Source: Phalacrocorax aristotelis (Eukaryota > Chordata > Aves > Suliformes > Phalacrocoracidae). From it: a DNA stretch of 64,000 bases. How positions within the stretch are numbered: the first letter of the stretch is position 1; every line of letters starts with the position of its first letter. Under the pieces are notes generated by a model, which was given only the letters and a program-made list of their open reading frames with translations, was not told where the DNA came from and did no database searches. Below, piece by piece: positions 44,001 to 55,000 of the stretch. The stretch lies in NCBI RefSeq assembly GCF_949628215.1, contig NC_134297.1, forward strand, positions 8,246,001-8,310,000, in the 5' to 3' direction. Made by a program: the position numbers and the translations under genes.

Positions 44001-46559
44001 TTGGATGAGATTTGATCAGATCTCATGTGTAGCCATAGGGCAGTCCTAATTCTTGTGTTGTTTCCTGCAGCCTTCCATGCTGTTAGGACAGAGCCATCTT
44101 TTCTGCCCTGCTCTCCTACCTCCATCAGCCACTGCCGAAAAGCTTCTAGGATTTATGCAGAAGGAATTAGTTTCATCCAGTAAAAGGCTTTATCAAGCCT
44201 GCGTGATGAAGTTGCATATCTGCAAAGTGAGTTAATCCTCACTTTGCACTTCCTCCAGCACATGGCAGTTTTCAAAATGCCTCGGTCTAGTTCATGTTGT
44301 CACTGAGTGGGTGCAGGTATCAGATCTTTTGTTAGCAGGTCACCTTTGTCTCAATTCCGAGCCTAGCAACTGTTCAGCCAGAGTGTTTTGGCCTACAATG
44401 CTATCCAAATAGCAGTGCTTCCCACGAATTACGCGAAGTGCATCGTAATTTGTAATGTACTCCGAAAGACCATCCAGGTCTCTCTTCTACATAGAGGACT
44501 ATGTAGAGCCAGTCTACCAACACATACTCTACAACACCTCTTCTAACATGGTTTGGGGACATCTGGACACAGATCACGTAGCAGATGTACATCTGAGTGC
44601 TTGGAGACCCTTTAATGCCCTTTCGATGAAAGCAGCACGGAGAAGATCCTGGACCCCAGAAAGCCTCAAATACCCTGTACCCTTCTTGCAACCCAAAAAT
44701 GAGGCAATAGCAGAAGGTAGCCTGTAAGTCAGATGAATTGTTTCTCTGATTTCCGCATGCTTAGCGGCAGCCATTCCAGCTTCACAGAAACAACACGGGA
44801 AGCTCAGCTCAGCCTCTACCAAACCACCGAGCTGTCCCTCTTCACATACCCTCCAGATGTCATTCAGTCCTACATACTTTTCCTGTCATTTTATTTTTAT
44901 CATTGGTTGCCGCAACAGTCAGTGAGCGTGCACACCCCACTGCTAAGAACTCTGGTGTGTGACACTTCCTAGGATACAACATTCCACAAGAAAAAAATAA
45001 AAAATTAAAGGTGCCCACCACAAAATATAGTGTTTGCAAGTCATTGACGTAGGCTGAAACCATAAAGCCCCGAACACAGCTTGTTTATTAGATGGAAATA
45101 AGACATAACTGATGGTTTGGAGAACCAATAAGTGTTGCACTGATGAAATGCAAAAAGCTCTCTAAAAATTAATTATGTTTATATTGCCCCTGTGTCCTGA
45201 TTTTGAAGCTAGATGAATCTGGGCTTTTTGTAAACTTCCGTGCACAGTCTAAGGGTTTCTGCTTTCTAATCGGAACGACAACTTCTATTAGTCCCCTCCA
45301 AGTTTTGTGGTTTTTAGGTATGAAAATAATTAGCACATTATAGCACACGTGAAAATCTTTAAAGAACTGTAATTAAACATTCAACATGAAAGGGTTTTGT
45401 CTTGCCTTGATGTACAGGCTAAACTCCCGTTAGAATTAATAGAACTTTCATGTGTTTGATGAAAAGAAGATGGGACCACAGTCTGTACGGGAAAAACTTG
45501 AAAGGAAGTAAGTTCCTTAATTATAAATAAGACGTTACATTAATAGATGTTACAGATATGCCATGAGAAAAAAAATCTGAAGCTCACGTTTTATACTAAG
45601 TAAACAAATTATTTTCAATTAACTACTTAGATAGTAGTAGCTTGTTTCTAATGTTTTCATTTTCATGTATTCATCTATTTTGTAGTACCCACAGATCTTA
45701 TCTAGGTGGAGTCTTTATACAGCAGCCTCAAGTATAACAAATATGTAATGAAATTACTGCCCCAAAGATATTGCAGTCTTCATGTTATTTATAGCCCAGG
45801 CAATGCCTAAAGATGACTAGAACACTGAGTTCCTAAATAAGTATTTGCTATCGATTCCTTATAAGCTTCAGTGAAACATTCAATAAACTAATTTTCCTTA
45901 CTGGGTCTGCTTATATGAGTTAGCCACTAACATTTGTCCCTGTTTATTAATCAATATTACTAACGTGCCCTTGGATAATCCTGTATAGGGGGAATAGCAT
46001 CTATCATTTAGCTCAAGGACGTCTATTACATATTAAAAGGTAAAGTGGAGAAAACAAATGCAGTTATTCTAATTGTCAGGGAAATAACCATTTTGATTCT
46101 TGCCATTTTTCCGTTCTGTGCTGCCAGAGTAAAACACTTCTTTCTCATCTAACTAAAACTAGCTGAGCAGCACTAATTCACAAAGGATTTCAAGAGTAAA
46201 GAGAATCTGTAGTGTATTTTGCAGGACGTGACAAAATAAAATTCTGGCCCTGAACAATTCTGAGTCATGAATTTCTAGAATCTGAAAATATTTTTCCATG
46301 ATTGGAATCAAAATCTTGTAAAGATGGAATATTTCTGAACAGTAAAAAACTGCTTGTCAATAGGTGATGACTAAAAGGACACTTTACTTCTGTAGTATGG
46401 AATACTTTTGATTTTTAGTATCTTGTGGAACAGCAATTCTTTTATTGCTTCAAATGCAAATGTTTTAATGCCACTACGGTTAATGTTGCCATTTGTATGT
46501 GTATATGCTGATTTACATAATCCATGGAAGGACATCAAACCCGGACCCATAATCCACAT
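41063..46559. other. AT-rich intergenic sequence
   Basis: No gene, RNA or element recognised. At 44455-44727 a plus-strand frame of 90 codons and an overlapping minus-strand frame exist, without family likeness or splice signals. Confidence 0.4.
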
Positions 46560-46659
46560 GAAATAACATACCAACTAGCAACACCATTTACCACGGTGGG
46601 ACGTAAACGTATGATCCCACTTCGATTTTTGTATCAAAGGATGGCGTGGTGGCTTGATC

Positions 46660-47270
46660 TCTCTGGTGGGGCTTATCGGTGAGTTCCAGCTGGGCAGCGC
46701 CGACCCTCCGGACGCACTGAGGCGGCCCCTGCAGGGACGGGACAGGCGCGATCTGTGCCAGATGCGGGACTTTCACACGTGTTTGCGAAAGTCTCTGTAA
46801 GGGTCTAGAAACCTGTCCCGAGAGGGCCGGCAGGACAAGTTTCACCACCACAGCTCAATCACCGCGGCAACCGAGCGGGACGGGCAGGCCCCCGCAGCCG
46901 CCCGGCGAGCCCTGCCCGGCGAGCCCCGCCCCGCCGCAGCGCGCGTGTCCCGCGGCCTCTGGAGCGCGCGCCCTCCGCGCGTGCGCCGGGCCCAGCGCCG
47001 GCTGACCGCGGCCCGGACCCTCTAGAACTTTCCAGCCCCCTCCGGTGGCGGTACTGGGCATGCGCGGCACCGCCGGGCGGGAGGCGGGGGAGGGAAACCA
47101 GTCACTGACTGTGCAAGAGGGCAACGCTGTAAAAAGGGGAAACCAGCGGCGACCATGAGGGGGTGTTCTGGGATGTCCCTCTGCTGCTGGATTTGGAGAT
47201 ACATCGGGCGGACCGCGCGGGGGGGCGGACCGCGCGGAGGGACGGACCGCCCCAGGTCCGTGGTGGTAGC
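46660..47270 (+). promoter_or_regulatory. Isolated CpG island with a heat-shock-element-like site
   Basis: CpG-dense sequence in an AT-rich setting. CTCTAGAACTTTC at 47020-47032 matches the three-box heat-shock element TTCnnGAAnnTTC with one mismatch. GGGCATGCGCGG near 47056 resembles an NRF1 site, and CTGTAAAAAG at 47127 is TATA-like. A GGGCGGACCGCGCG unit is repeated at 47208-47255. No recognised gene begins here. The plus strand has a 92-codon open frame at 47155-47433 without family likeness. An LTR origin is possible. Confidence 0.45.
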
Positions 47271-50200
47271 TATTGCAGCGCTCTCGTGCTCGCTTTTTCT
47301 CTCTTTTTTTCTCTCTTTCTCTGCTTTTCTCTCGTGTATTTCTCTTTGGCCAAATGAAGTGACTTGGCACTTTGATTCCGTTTTGAGTCTTAATTCTGTT
47401 CCCGAGAATGTAAAAGGAGACTGGTCACGATAACACATTGGAGTCAGTCAGAAGTTAAGCCCAGCCGCCCCCAACCTCCCAGAACTACCTGAGGTCGGTT
47501 GGAAAGCAAGGGGATTTAACCTCTGCCAAATTGTTCAGCCCAACAGCGGATCGTGACAGACTGGTGGGAGCAGCAACAAAGAAGCGGTTTTAGCAGCTTC
47601 TCTCCAGCAGGTATGCCCTGCTGCAAGGCCTGGCCTCTCTGCCCAGCAACTGGACTAGAAGCAAATAAAGAGGAAGCCTTCAGCTGCTTCTGTTTTTAAG
47701 AAATACCAGGTAAACAGTTGCTAAGCTCTTCCTGTTTCTATCTCAGGGTCTTTCAGAGAGCTTGACATCTCCGCGTGATGCACGCGTGGCTTTGGCTACC
47801 ACACTTGCTGTGCCTCACAGCCTCGCAGTTAAATTCCCCTTTCTGCGCTGCAGCTGCTTTGTGCAGTGGCCATAAGCTGCTCTGTTCCTCCTGCGTTTTG
47901 CTGGCGAGACGGCTGTATGAGGGCGATGCTGGTGGCAAACACCAGCTACGGGGCTGCTCCAGTCCTCCTCTACACCCTTCCCTGTTCCCTCTTGCTCCTT
48001 CTAGCAAGAGGTTATAAAAGGAGCAAGTTACTTGAGCAACTCTTCTCTAGCATGCAAGTCCTATCAAACCAGTAATATGATACACCTTAAAGTCTCTGTT
48101 CCCTTATGGATTATAGAGCTGAGACAGAACACCAGCAACACCACCATCACCACCCCCCAGCCATGACAAAAAAGATTCGATTTCTTTACAGCCAGCTGCC
48201 AGATCAGCCAGTAACAGGAGTGTGTGCCACTGGGTCACTGAGGCCAGCAGTGGTCCATTTCTGAGCAACTCTGTCCTGTATAGAACCAAACCCGTTCCTG
48301 TTTTTCAAAAGCTTTCAATATTAGACATGAAAAAAGTGGTCAGTAAGATATCTAAAAAAGAGGTTCTCTCTAAAAGTGCTCAAGGAACTGAGCTTCTAAA
48401 ATGTTAGTATTCGTGCCCTTCCTGCTGCTGGTTGTTCACCAGAATCAAGAGAAGCTAATTTGCCCAGTATTTGCTGGAGACAGAAGGTAGTACATGTAAA
48501 GTAAGAAGTCCCACCAACCATTCCTGAATTCCCACCAGATTAGATATTTTTTGCACCTTGTTTATGCTGTTAATTCTGATGCCAATTAACTGAACTGCAT
48601 AATTCCTATTGATGCTGTTTCAAGTAATATTTTCCCCTTCGGGTATGCACATCTCGGTGTTGTGAGCCTTGGCCATTGCGTTTTTTTGGTCTTATTCCAT
48701 GGGATGACTCGCGTATTTATTTAACACCATTTGGGATTTTTTTGCTCACACTGTGAGCATGTTTGCATTTAGCTAGACGTACAGATGGTGAAGTGCAAGT
48801 TAAACTGAGCTTTTTTAAAAAAAAAATAAAAAAATTGGGCCTAAATCATTGTGATGCAGAGATTCCCTGTCAGTACCATATGGTTAATGAATCTATATAG
48901 CTGTCAATTTTCAGTATGGCTATTGAAATCACAGCTCACTAGCTGACCTGCTTACAAGAACTGGCTCTTTAAAAGACAAAACTTCAAAAATGGATTTGGA
49001 TGATGAACAAAAAGGATTTCAAAAACATTATTTTAGCAAATGGATTCATGACCCGAGGTACCACAGAGACCTTTTACGCTTCTACAAAAGCAGTTCTTAT
49101 AAAAATTGCAAGCAAAACAAGCTGAAATTAAAAATGAAAAAAAAAAAAAAATGGTGGTGGTGACTCAATGTTCACTACTCACTGCAGAGCAGGCTGTCAG
49201 AAAGCATTTCTTTCAAATCATATTCGGGTGCTACTTTTCTGGCTTACTGTGCCTTGTAAATGAAGAAGGAAACATGCGCTATATTCGTAAGTGCCATGTT
49301 ATTTAATTCCAGCAATGTCTGGAGTATTTGCTCAGCGACTGAGCCCTTTGAAGTGTTAAACCCTTGCTTAGTAGTAGTAGTAGTAACGCATGACAAAGTT
49401 GCTGGTGTTTTAGATGTAACTGTGGGAACAAGTGGCACGCTTGAGCAATAATAACAATAACAGCAAAAGTAGTAGTTTATTATAATGGAAAAGAAATGAA
49501 ATATATGGCTCCTTTACATAGCTTTCAAACAACTAGAGAAGCACATACACAACACAAAAAAGGGTTTTAGTAGAAGGCTTGCCATGAAAATAATTTCAAT
49601 CTGGTGCCATTGTGAGTGCTTGGCTAAATGAACAGGGCAACACGTAACTAGCCACCCAGTGAGCAAACATTAAATGTTATTTGTTGTGAGGAATGCCATT
49701 TGTTTCAGTACCAATGTTAGCTTTTTTCTAAAGCAACTTGATCGATATCACCTTTTTACATCAGAAAAAGAGAGTTGTAGTTCTGTGGTAGACATTTGTT
49801 GAGACGAAATCTAACCTCTTCACATGTAACTCAGGCTTTAGCTATGAAAGTTTTTCCTGGTGGCTATCATTGCAACGTCTGCTCACACCTGGGGGATGTT
49901 GAGCATGGCAAGAAGCATCACCCATGTGGAGCAGAGAGAATTCAGAGCTCCTCCAGAGGAGGATCTGGGCCTCCTCAGATCAATTTTGCAGTGTCCTGCC
50001 TAGAGTAACAGGGAACTTCTTTGCTCTAGTTTCAGAAACTGCTTATCATTTTACCACAGAATTGTCGGAGATAATGTGCGGAATTTCCACTTTGCTTTTG
50101 AAAACTGGCTAGTTTTTTACATTGGTGTTTGAAACAAAATGGCTCTGCTAACGACTTGTATGTTATGTTGGAGAGACAGTCAATGCCTGGGTAGTAATTG

Positions 50201-52848
50201 ATACGTATTTCTTTAAAATTTTCCCCCGAGAACCCTATCAGTTTTTCTCAAGAGCCTTTTCTTTTTCCCCCACACAAACTCTCCACCTCACTTGAATATT
50301 TTTGTCCAAAGTTTAGACTGTTGTCCACAATAGCCAACATGCTGGAAGACAAATTTTTAGGCAGTTTATTTCATTTTGTAAATTCAGCGTATAGATGGAA
50401 ACTGCAGAACAGATGGAAGAAATGCTCTTACGGATTTGTAAACAGTGCAATCAAAGACATAGCTAGTTAGTGCCTGGCAAGGTTTTGGCTATGACTCTTG
50501 TCATTTGAGAGATCTCTTGCTAAGGATGGGTGAACTGGTTTTAAAAGTGAGAGAAGAACTAGCTCATATGAGATTCTTCATAAGAGCTCTTAAATTCTTT
50601 TCTTGTTTGTTGCCTATTGTCCGTTACACCCTACTGAAGTTCGGTGCAGTGGTTTGGTAACAGATAGCAACGTGCCACAATACAGACCAGCTCCATGAAT
50701 GGAGTAATTTAGCACAGCCTGTTTACTACAGCGGAGGATGCAGCTCTGAGGACCTTTGGTCTGTTTTCTGTTTGCTTTAGTATTCCCCTGGTGGTGAACT
50801 GGGCTCCAGACCGAATATTTCAGAGGCTAATCTTCTCAGCCTCCCCTTCAGCACTATGGATGGTTGGGGTTTGGTAGGTTTTATTTAATTTTGTTTTCCA
50901 GTAATTTAAGATAAGTAAATTTAAATCTGGGTAATGCATGTGTGTGTGTATATATATCTATAGCTATTTATATTCAAAAAATACTAATTTGGGAGCTGTA
51001 TTTTAGCCTAAGACAAGACTAGCATGCAAAGTGGAACCTGAAAGGTAGTATAGGTTAACCTTAAATTTTTTTGAATCTCATTAAGACTGAATGCACATTT
51101 TTTTAAAGTGCTCTTGAACTTTGGAAATTGACTCTGCCCAATTCTCAGCCAGTAACTTCCACACACAATGTACTCAGTTTAAAATTAAGGCATATTTTTA
51201 GTTTGTAGCTTCCAGGTTCTTTACAGTCGCTTCAGCACAAAAAAGTCCATCCGTCTTATTTTGTTTTTATTAATTATTACCGATAATCATCATGTCCCTG
51301 GTTAACTGTGGAGCTACGTTGTCTTCTGGTCTCAGTCCCTTCTTATCAGTCTGTTCTCTTTAACGAAAAAGCATTGATGTAATTAACAGGGATTTAGGAA
51401 AAATTATTCTACAGCTCACACATGCAGACACACACACCCCCCCCAAGAAGCTAGCTCTGAGCAATATTGGTTCTACAGACATAAAGGCAATAATAAGAGG
51501 CAGCAATCAGCCATTTCAGGCTGAGCAAGCAATTGTGAGCGATTGGAATTGGGACTCTAAAATATGTGTGTTCTTAGCAGAATGCAAGGGCTTCCTGAGG
51601 ATAGATAATAACAACTGCAGATGTGGAGCTGCAGAAGAATAAGTTTTCTACAAAGATGTTCCAGAAGAGCAAAATTAAAATTCCTGGAGGTGAAATACTT
51701 CTCCTCAGACAGTTTGCCTGACATGTTCATAAAGCATTGTTTACTCATTGAAGTTCCTTTAGCTTAGCATTGGAGGCTGGTTTAGTTCCCCAACACTTCT
51801 CTTGAGATTAAATAAATATATTTTGCAGAGTGGTTTTTAAATACCTGAGCAGCAGGATCTCAAGAAGTTGTTTCACTTATTTACTTAACTGAAGTCGCTT
51901 CAGTTACTTAGTTTTGCTTTTGCATTACTTAAGTTCATAAGTAATATGTATTACTTAAGTTCATAAGTTTACTTCTCCCCAAATCCTTCTTTGCCTGCTT
52001 CTGTTTCTGTTAAGAATATATGCAAATGGAGCACATCTAGGATGTTTCATGGTGAGAACTTCATAGGGACTAGTCTCTTATTTACCTGGCACAAAGCATG
52101 ATTTAATCATAATCTATGAAAACAATAGTTTAAAGAAAAGCCTTAGTGCTAGTGTGGAATTTAGCAAAAAATCTATTCTTTTGGTTTGAGAACTGATGCC
52201 TTTTTTCATGAAGAGTGTGGTTTAAAGTATTCATCTAGTGCTTAAAGAATTTCAGCTCTCTTGGTCTGTGTCATTGCTCTAAATACATGGATATTTCTTT
52301 GGTATGACGGTGAACTTTGTTCCTTATGGATTACAATGAACTCTGTATGAAAATTAAGTGAAGGAGCCTTTTTACTGGTGTAACCATTTAACTTTTTACA
52401 AAAGGCTTTACCATTCTTTTCAGCAAACACTTAAAAAATTTGGTAGAAGCCTATGCATTCAGACAGTCCATGTTCATGGCCTGTTTTCTCCAATAGTGAT
52501 TGAATTGTGGTTGTTTCTGTTTTTTTTTTTTTACCGTTGATGCCAGTTCTTTTGGTTTCAGGAACAGTTATGCATTACTTCAATCTAAACCACAGATTCT
52601 GATACATGGCACATAGGTATAACCTGTAATGTGAATTCTCTGTGGTTATAGGAATGTCTCATAATGGGGAACTTGCCCTTTGAGAGGATAATTTTAATCT
52701 TCCTTCCAACCAAATTCCTATTCTAGGTCTCCAGAATGGTTGCACACTGATGGTCTTAAAATGATTCTTCTCCCCCCGTATTGGGGAAGTGGCTTTCCCT
52801 GTGAAATCTACCTCCTCTTCAACATACTTGCAGACTCATTTTGTCTCT
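47271..52848. other. Intergenic
   Basis: Pyrimidine-rich stretch at 47285-47345, then AT-rich unique sequence. No gene recognised. A short tandem duplication lies at 51924-51968. Confidence 0.4.
51924..51968. repeat. 26-bp tandem duplication
   Basis: ATTACTTAAGTTCATAAGT occurs at 51924 and again at 51950 with the same spacing word AATATGT between, giving about 1.7 copies of a 26-bp unit. Confidence 0.85.
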
Positions 52849-52998
52849 TAAAAAAAAAAACCAACACTGAAACAAACCCCAAGCACCCACCACAACCAAC
52901 AAACCACAGCCCCTACCGGCAACAAAAAAGCAACAAACCATGCAAAACCACCTCCCCACAAAAAACCAACCAAACAAAAAAACCACGCACCCACCCAC
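52849..52998. repeat. AC-rich low-complexity stretch
   Basis: Poly-A followed by irregular CAACCAAAC and CACCCACC words, nearly free of G and T on the plus strand. It directly abuts the donor side of the exon candidate at 52999, giving that exon a GT-rich intron start. Confidence 0.8.
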
Positions 52999-53138
52999 CA
53001 TTAGCTTCTCCTTTGGCAAGGTACTCTTCATAGAAGGTTAGTGCTTGCTGATAAAAGGCAAGCAGAAGCTGCTTGTGATCCATCTTCAGTGCCTGGGCTT
53101 CAGAAGTTGCTTTGACTCTCAGCTTCTTCCTTTGGGCT
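52999..53138 (-). other. Orphan coding-exon candidate
   Basis: Acceptor CATTATTTGCAG, 140 open bases, donor AATG|GTGGGT. The frame reads AQRKKLRVKATSEAQALKMD and HKQLLLAFYQQALTFYEEYL then AKGEAN, a strongly helical, protein-like segment. I do not recognise the gene. A neighbouring exon was not found, so it may be a relic exon or part of a gene with very long introns. Confidence 0.4.
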
Positions 53139-54417
53139 CTGCAAATAATGGAGCAGTTATTGCTGTGCTAGGGCTGTCTATATTCCACACTGGATATGTG
53201 GAAGGCCATGGATGCATAGCCTTTGCCCATGGAAGCAAAAATGCCAGCATTGCTACTGTCAGTAGTCTTTTATGCTGAAATAAATCTTTGGTTCTACCAC
53301 TCTGACACTTGAGCTTTGGCTTTCTAGTTTTATCTGACTTCACCACTGACTCTGAGACTTCCTCTCATAAGGGGTGAACTGTGTGGGACCACACTCTGTT
53401 TTCTGCTGCTGAAAAAGTTCATAGTAAAATGTCACAGTGGAGGTTTTTAACAGAAGTATCGTTCAATGTGATGAATAATAGAAACATCACCGCTGGGAAG
53501 ACAACAGCACTGGAAAGGGTGCTCATGTTTAAAATGGAAAAAAAATCACAGTGAATGCAAATAGCATTTATTGGAAATGGGGAGTCTTAGCTGTCTTGTT
53601 AGGCGTTTCTTAAACATGAGAATGAAATAACTTTGTCATTGTTGGTCTTAAGATGTGAAGGTTGAAAATAATTGAGATAGAAAAATATCCTAATACAATA
53701 ACTCTGGTATTTTCAGCACTTGTCATAGTTACAAAGAATTAGACCAAGTAAGGAATTAAAGCTCATAACTAACAAGCAAGAACACCCAAAAGGCAGGAGC
53801 AGAGTTGAGAGATGCGGGAAGCTTGGAGAGAGATGTACTAGGACAGAACAGGTCCGGATGGCAGTTTTGTACTCTCTGGGATGGAAGTACAGCTAAAATG
53901 GTTGGCTAGGGACAGGAGACAGAACTATTCAAGGACAGAAAGGTAGGTCAGACAGAATTATTCCAGAATGTGAGAATTCTAACAGCCAGGGGAAGCAGTG
54001 CTGCTTCTCGAGTAATTACTCTTTGGTCACTGAGCAGCACTGCCAGGCATCCTGCAGCAGGGGTATGTAGATTACTTTATTTTGTCTTTGGATTAGATGA
54101 AGTCATCAACAGCACAGAAAACCTTTTCATGTTGGAAACAGTGGTGCTCTTTCCTCAAAAACTCCCGTCTAGTGCCCCCCACATCCCACATATTGCACGG
54201 GTTTTTTATTATTATTTTGGTCAGCTCTTCATAATTTGTGCTACAGTGGAAAATCAACAGCTCAGATTGCTGTCTGTAAGAGAAAGGGGGGTCAGCTCAT
54301 GGTCAATAGTTGCTTATTTACTCAGCATTTCAATTTGGAAGTGTTATTGCTGCCAAGAGAGTGAGTTTTCTAAGAATATTCACATTTTCTTTTATGATTC
54401 AATTCTTCTAACACCTC
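53139..54417. other. Intergenic
   Basis: AT-rich unique sequence with nothing recognised. Confidence 0.4.
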
Positions 54418-55000
54418 TGTGGCTTAACCCCAGCTGGCAGCTAAGCTCCACCTAGCCACTCGCTCGCTTCCCCCTGGTGGGATGGGGAAGAGAATCAGAA
54501 GAGGAAAAGTGAGAAACCTTATGGGTTGAGACAAAGACAGTGTAACAGGGAACGCAAAAGCTGCGCACACAAGCAGAGCAAACCAAGGAATCCATCCCCT
54601 CCCCCCGACGGGCAGGCGTGGCTCAGCCACCCCCAGGGCAGCAGGGCTCCATCACGCCTAAAGGTGACTGGGGAAGGCAAACGCCATCCCTGCCAACGTC
54701 CCCCCTTCCTGCTTCTCCCCCAGCTCCGTGTGCCGAGCATGACGCCGTGTGGTGTGGGAGAGCCCTGAGGGCAGTGGGGGTCACTGTCCTGCCTGTGTCC
54801 CCCCAACCCCTTGTGCCCCCCAGCCCCTTGCTGGTGGGTGGGGTGAGGAGCCGGAAAGGCCTTGGCTCTGTGCAAGCCCTGCTCAGCAGGAGTGAAACCA
54901 CCCCTGGGTTATCAGTGCTGTTCCCAGCACAAATCCAAACCACAGCCCCATCCTAGCTGGTGTGGAGGAAATTCTCTCTATCCCAGCCAAAATCAGCACA
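54418..55000 (-). mobile_element. Solo LTR of the same ERVL-like family, reverse orientation
   Basis: On the minus strand it begins TGTGCTGATTTTGGCTGGGA and ends GGGGTTAAGCCACA, about 583 bp. It shares block order with the elements at 40508 and 29478 (GGTTTGGATTTGTGCTGG, ACTGATAACC, TTTGTCTCAACCCATAAG) but its centre is GC-rich and lacks the long AT zone, so it is a different subfamily. No internal region. Confidence 0.8.

Noticed and set aside
47155-47433. 92-codon frame with a hydrophobic stretch after the CpG island
   Set aside because: The hydrophobic run is coded by a TCTCTTTTT pyrimidine tract; no homologue recognised.
47440-47600. Possible retroviral LTR end and primer site (GATCGTGACA then TGGTGGGAGC)
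   Set aside because: No matching LTR start, no second LTR, and no tRNA match that I can assert.
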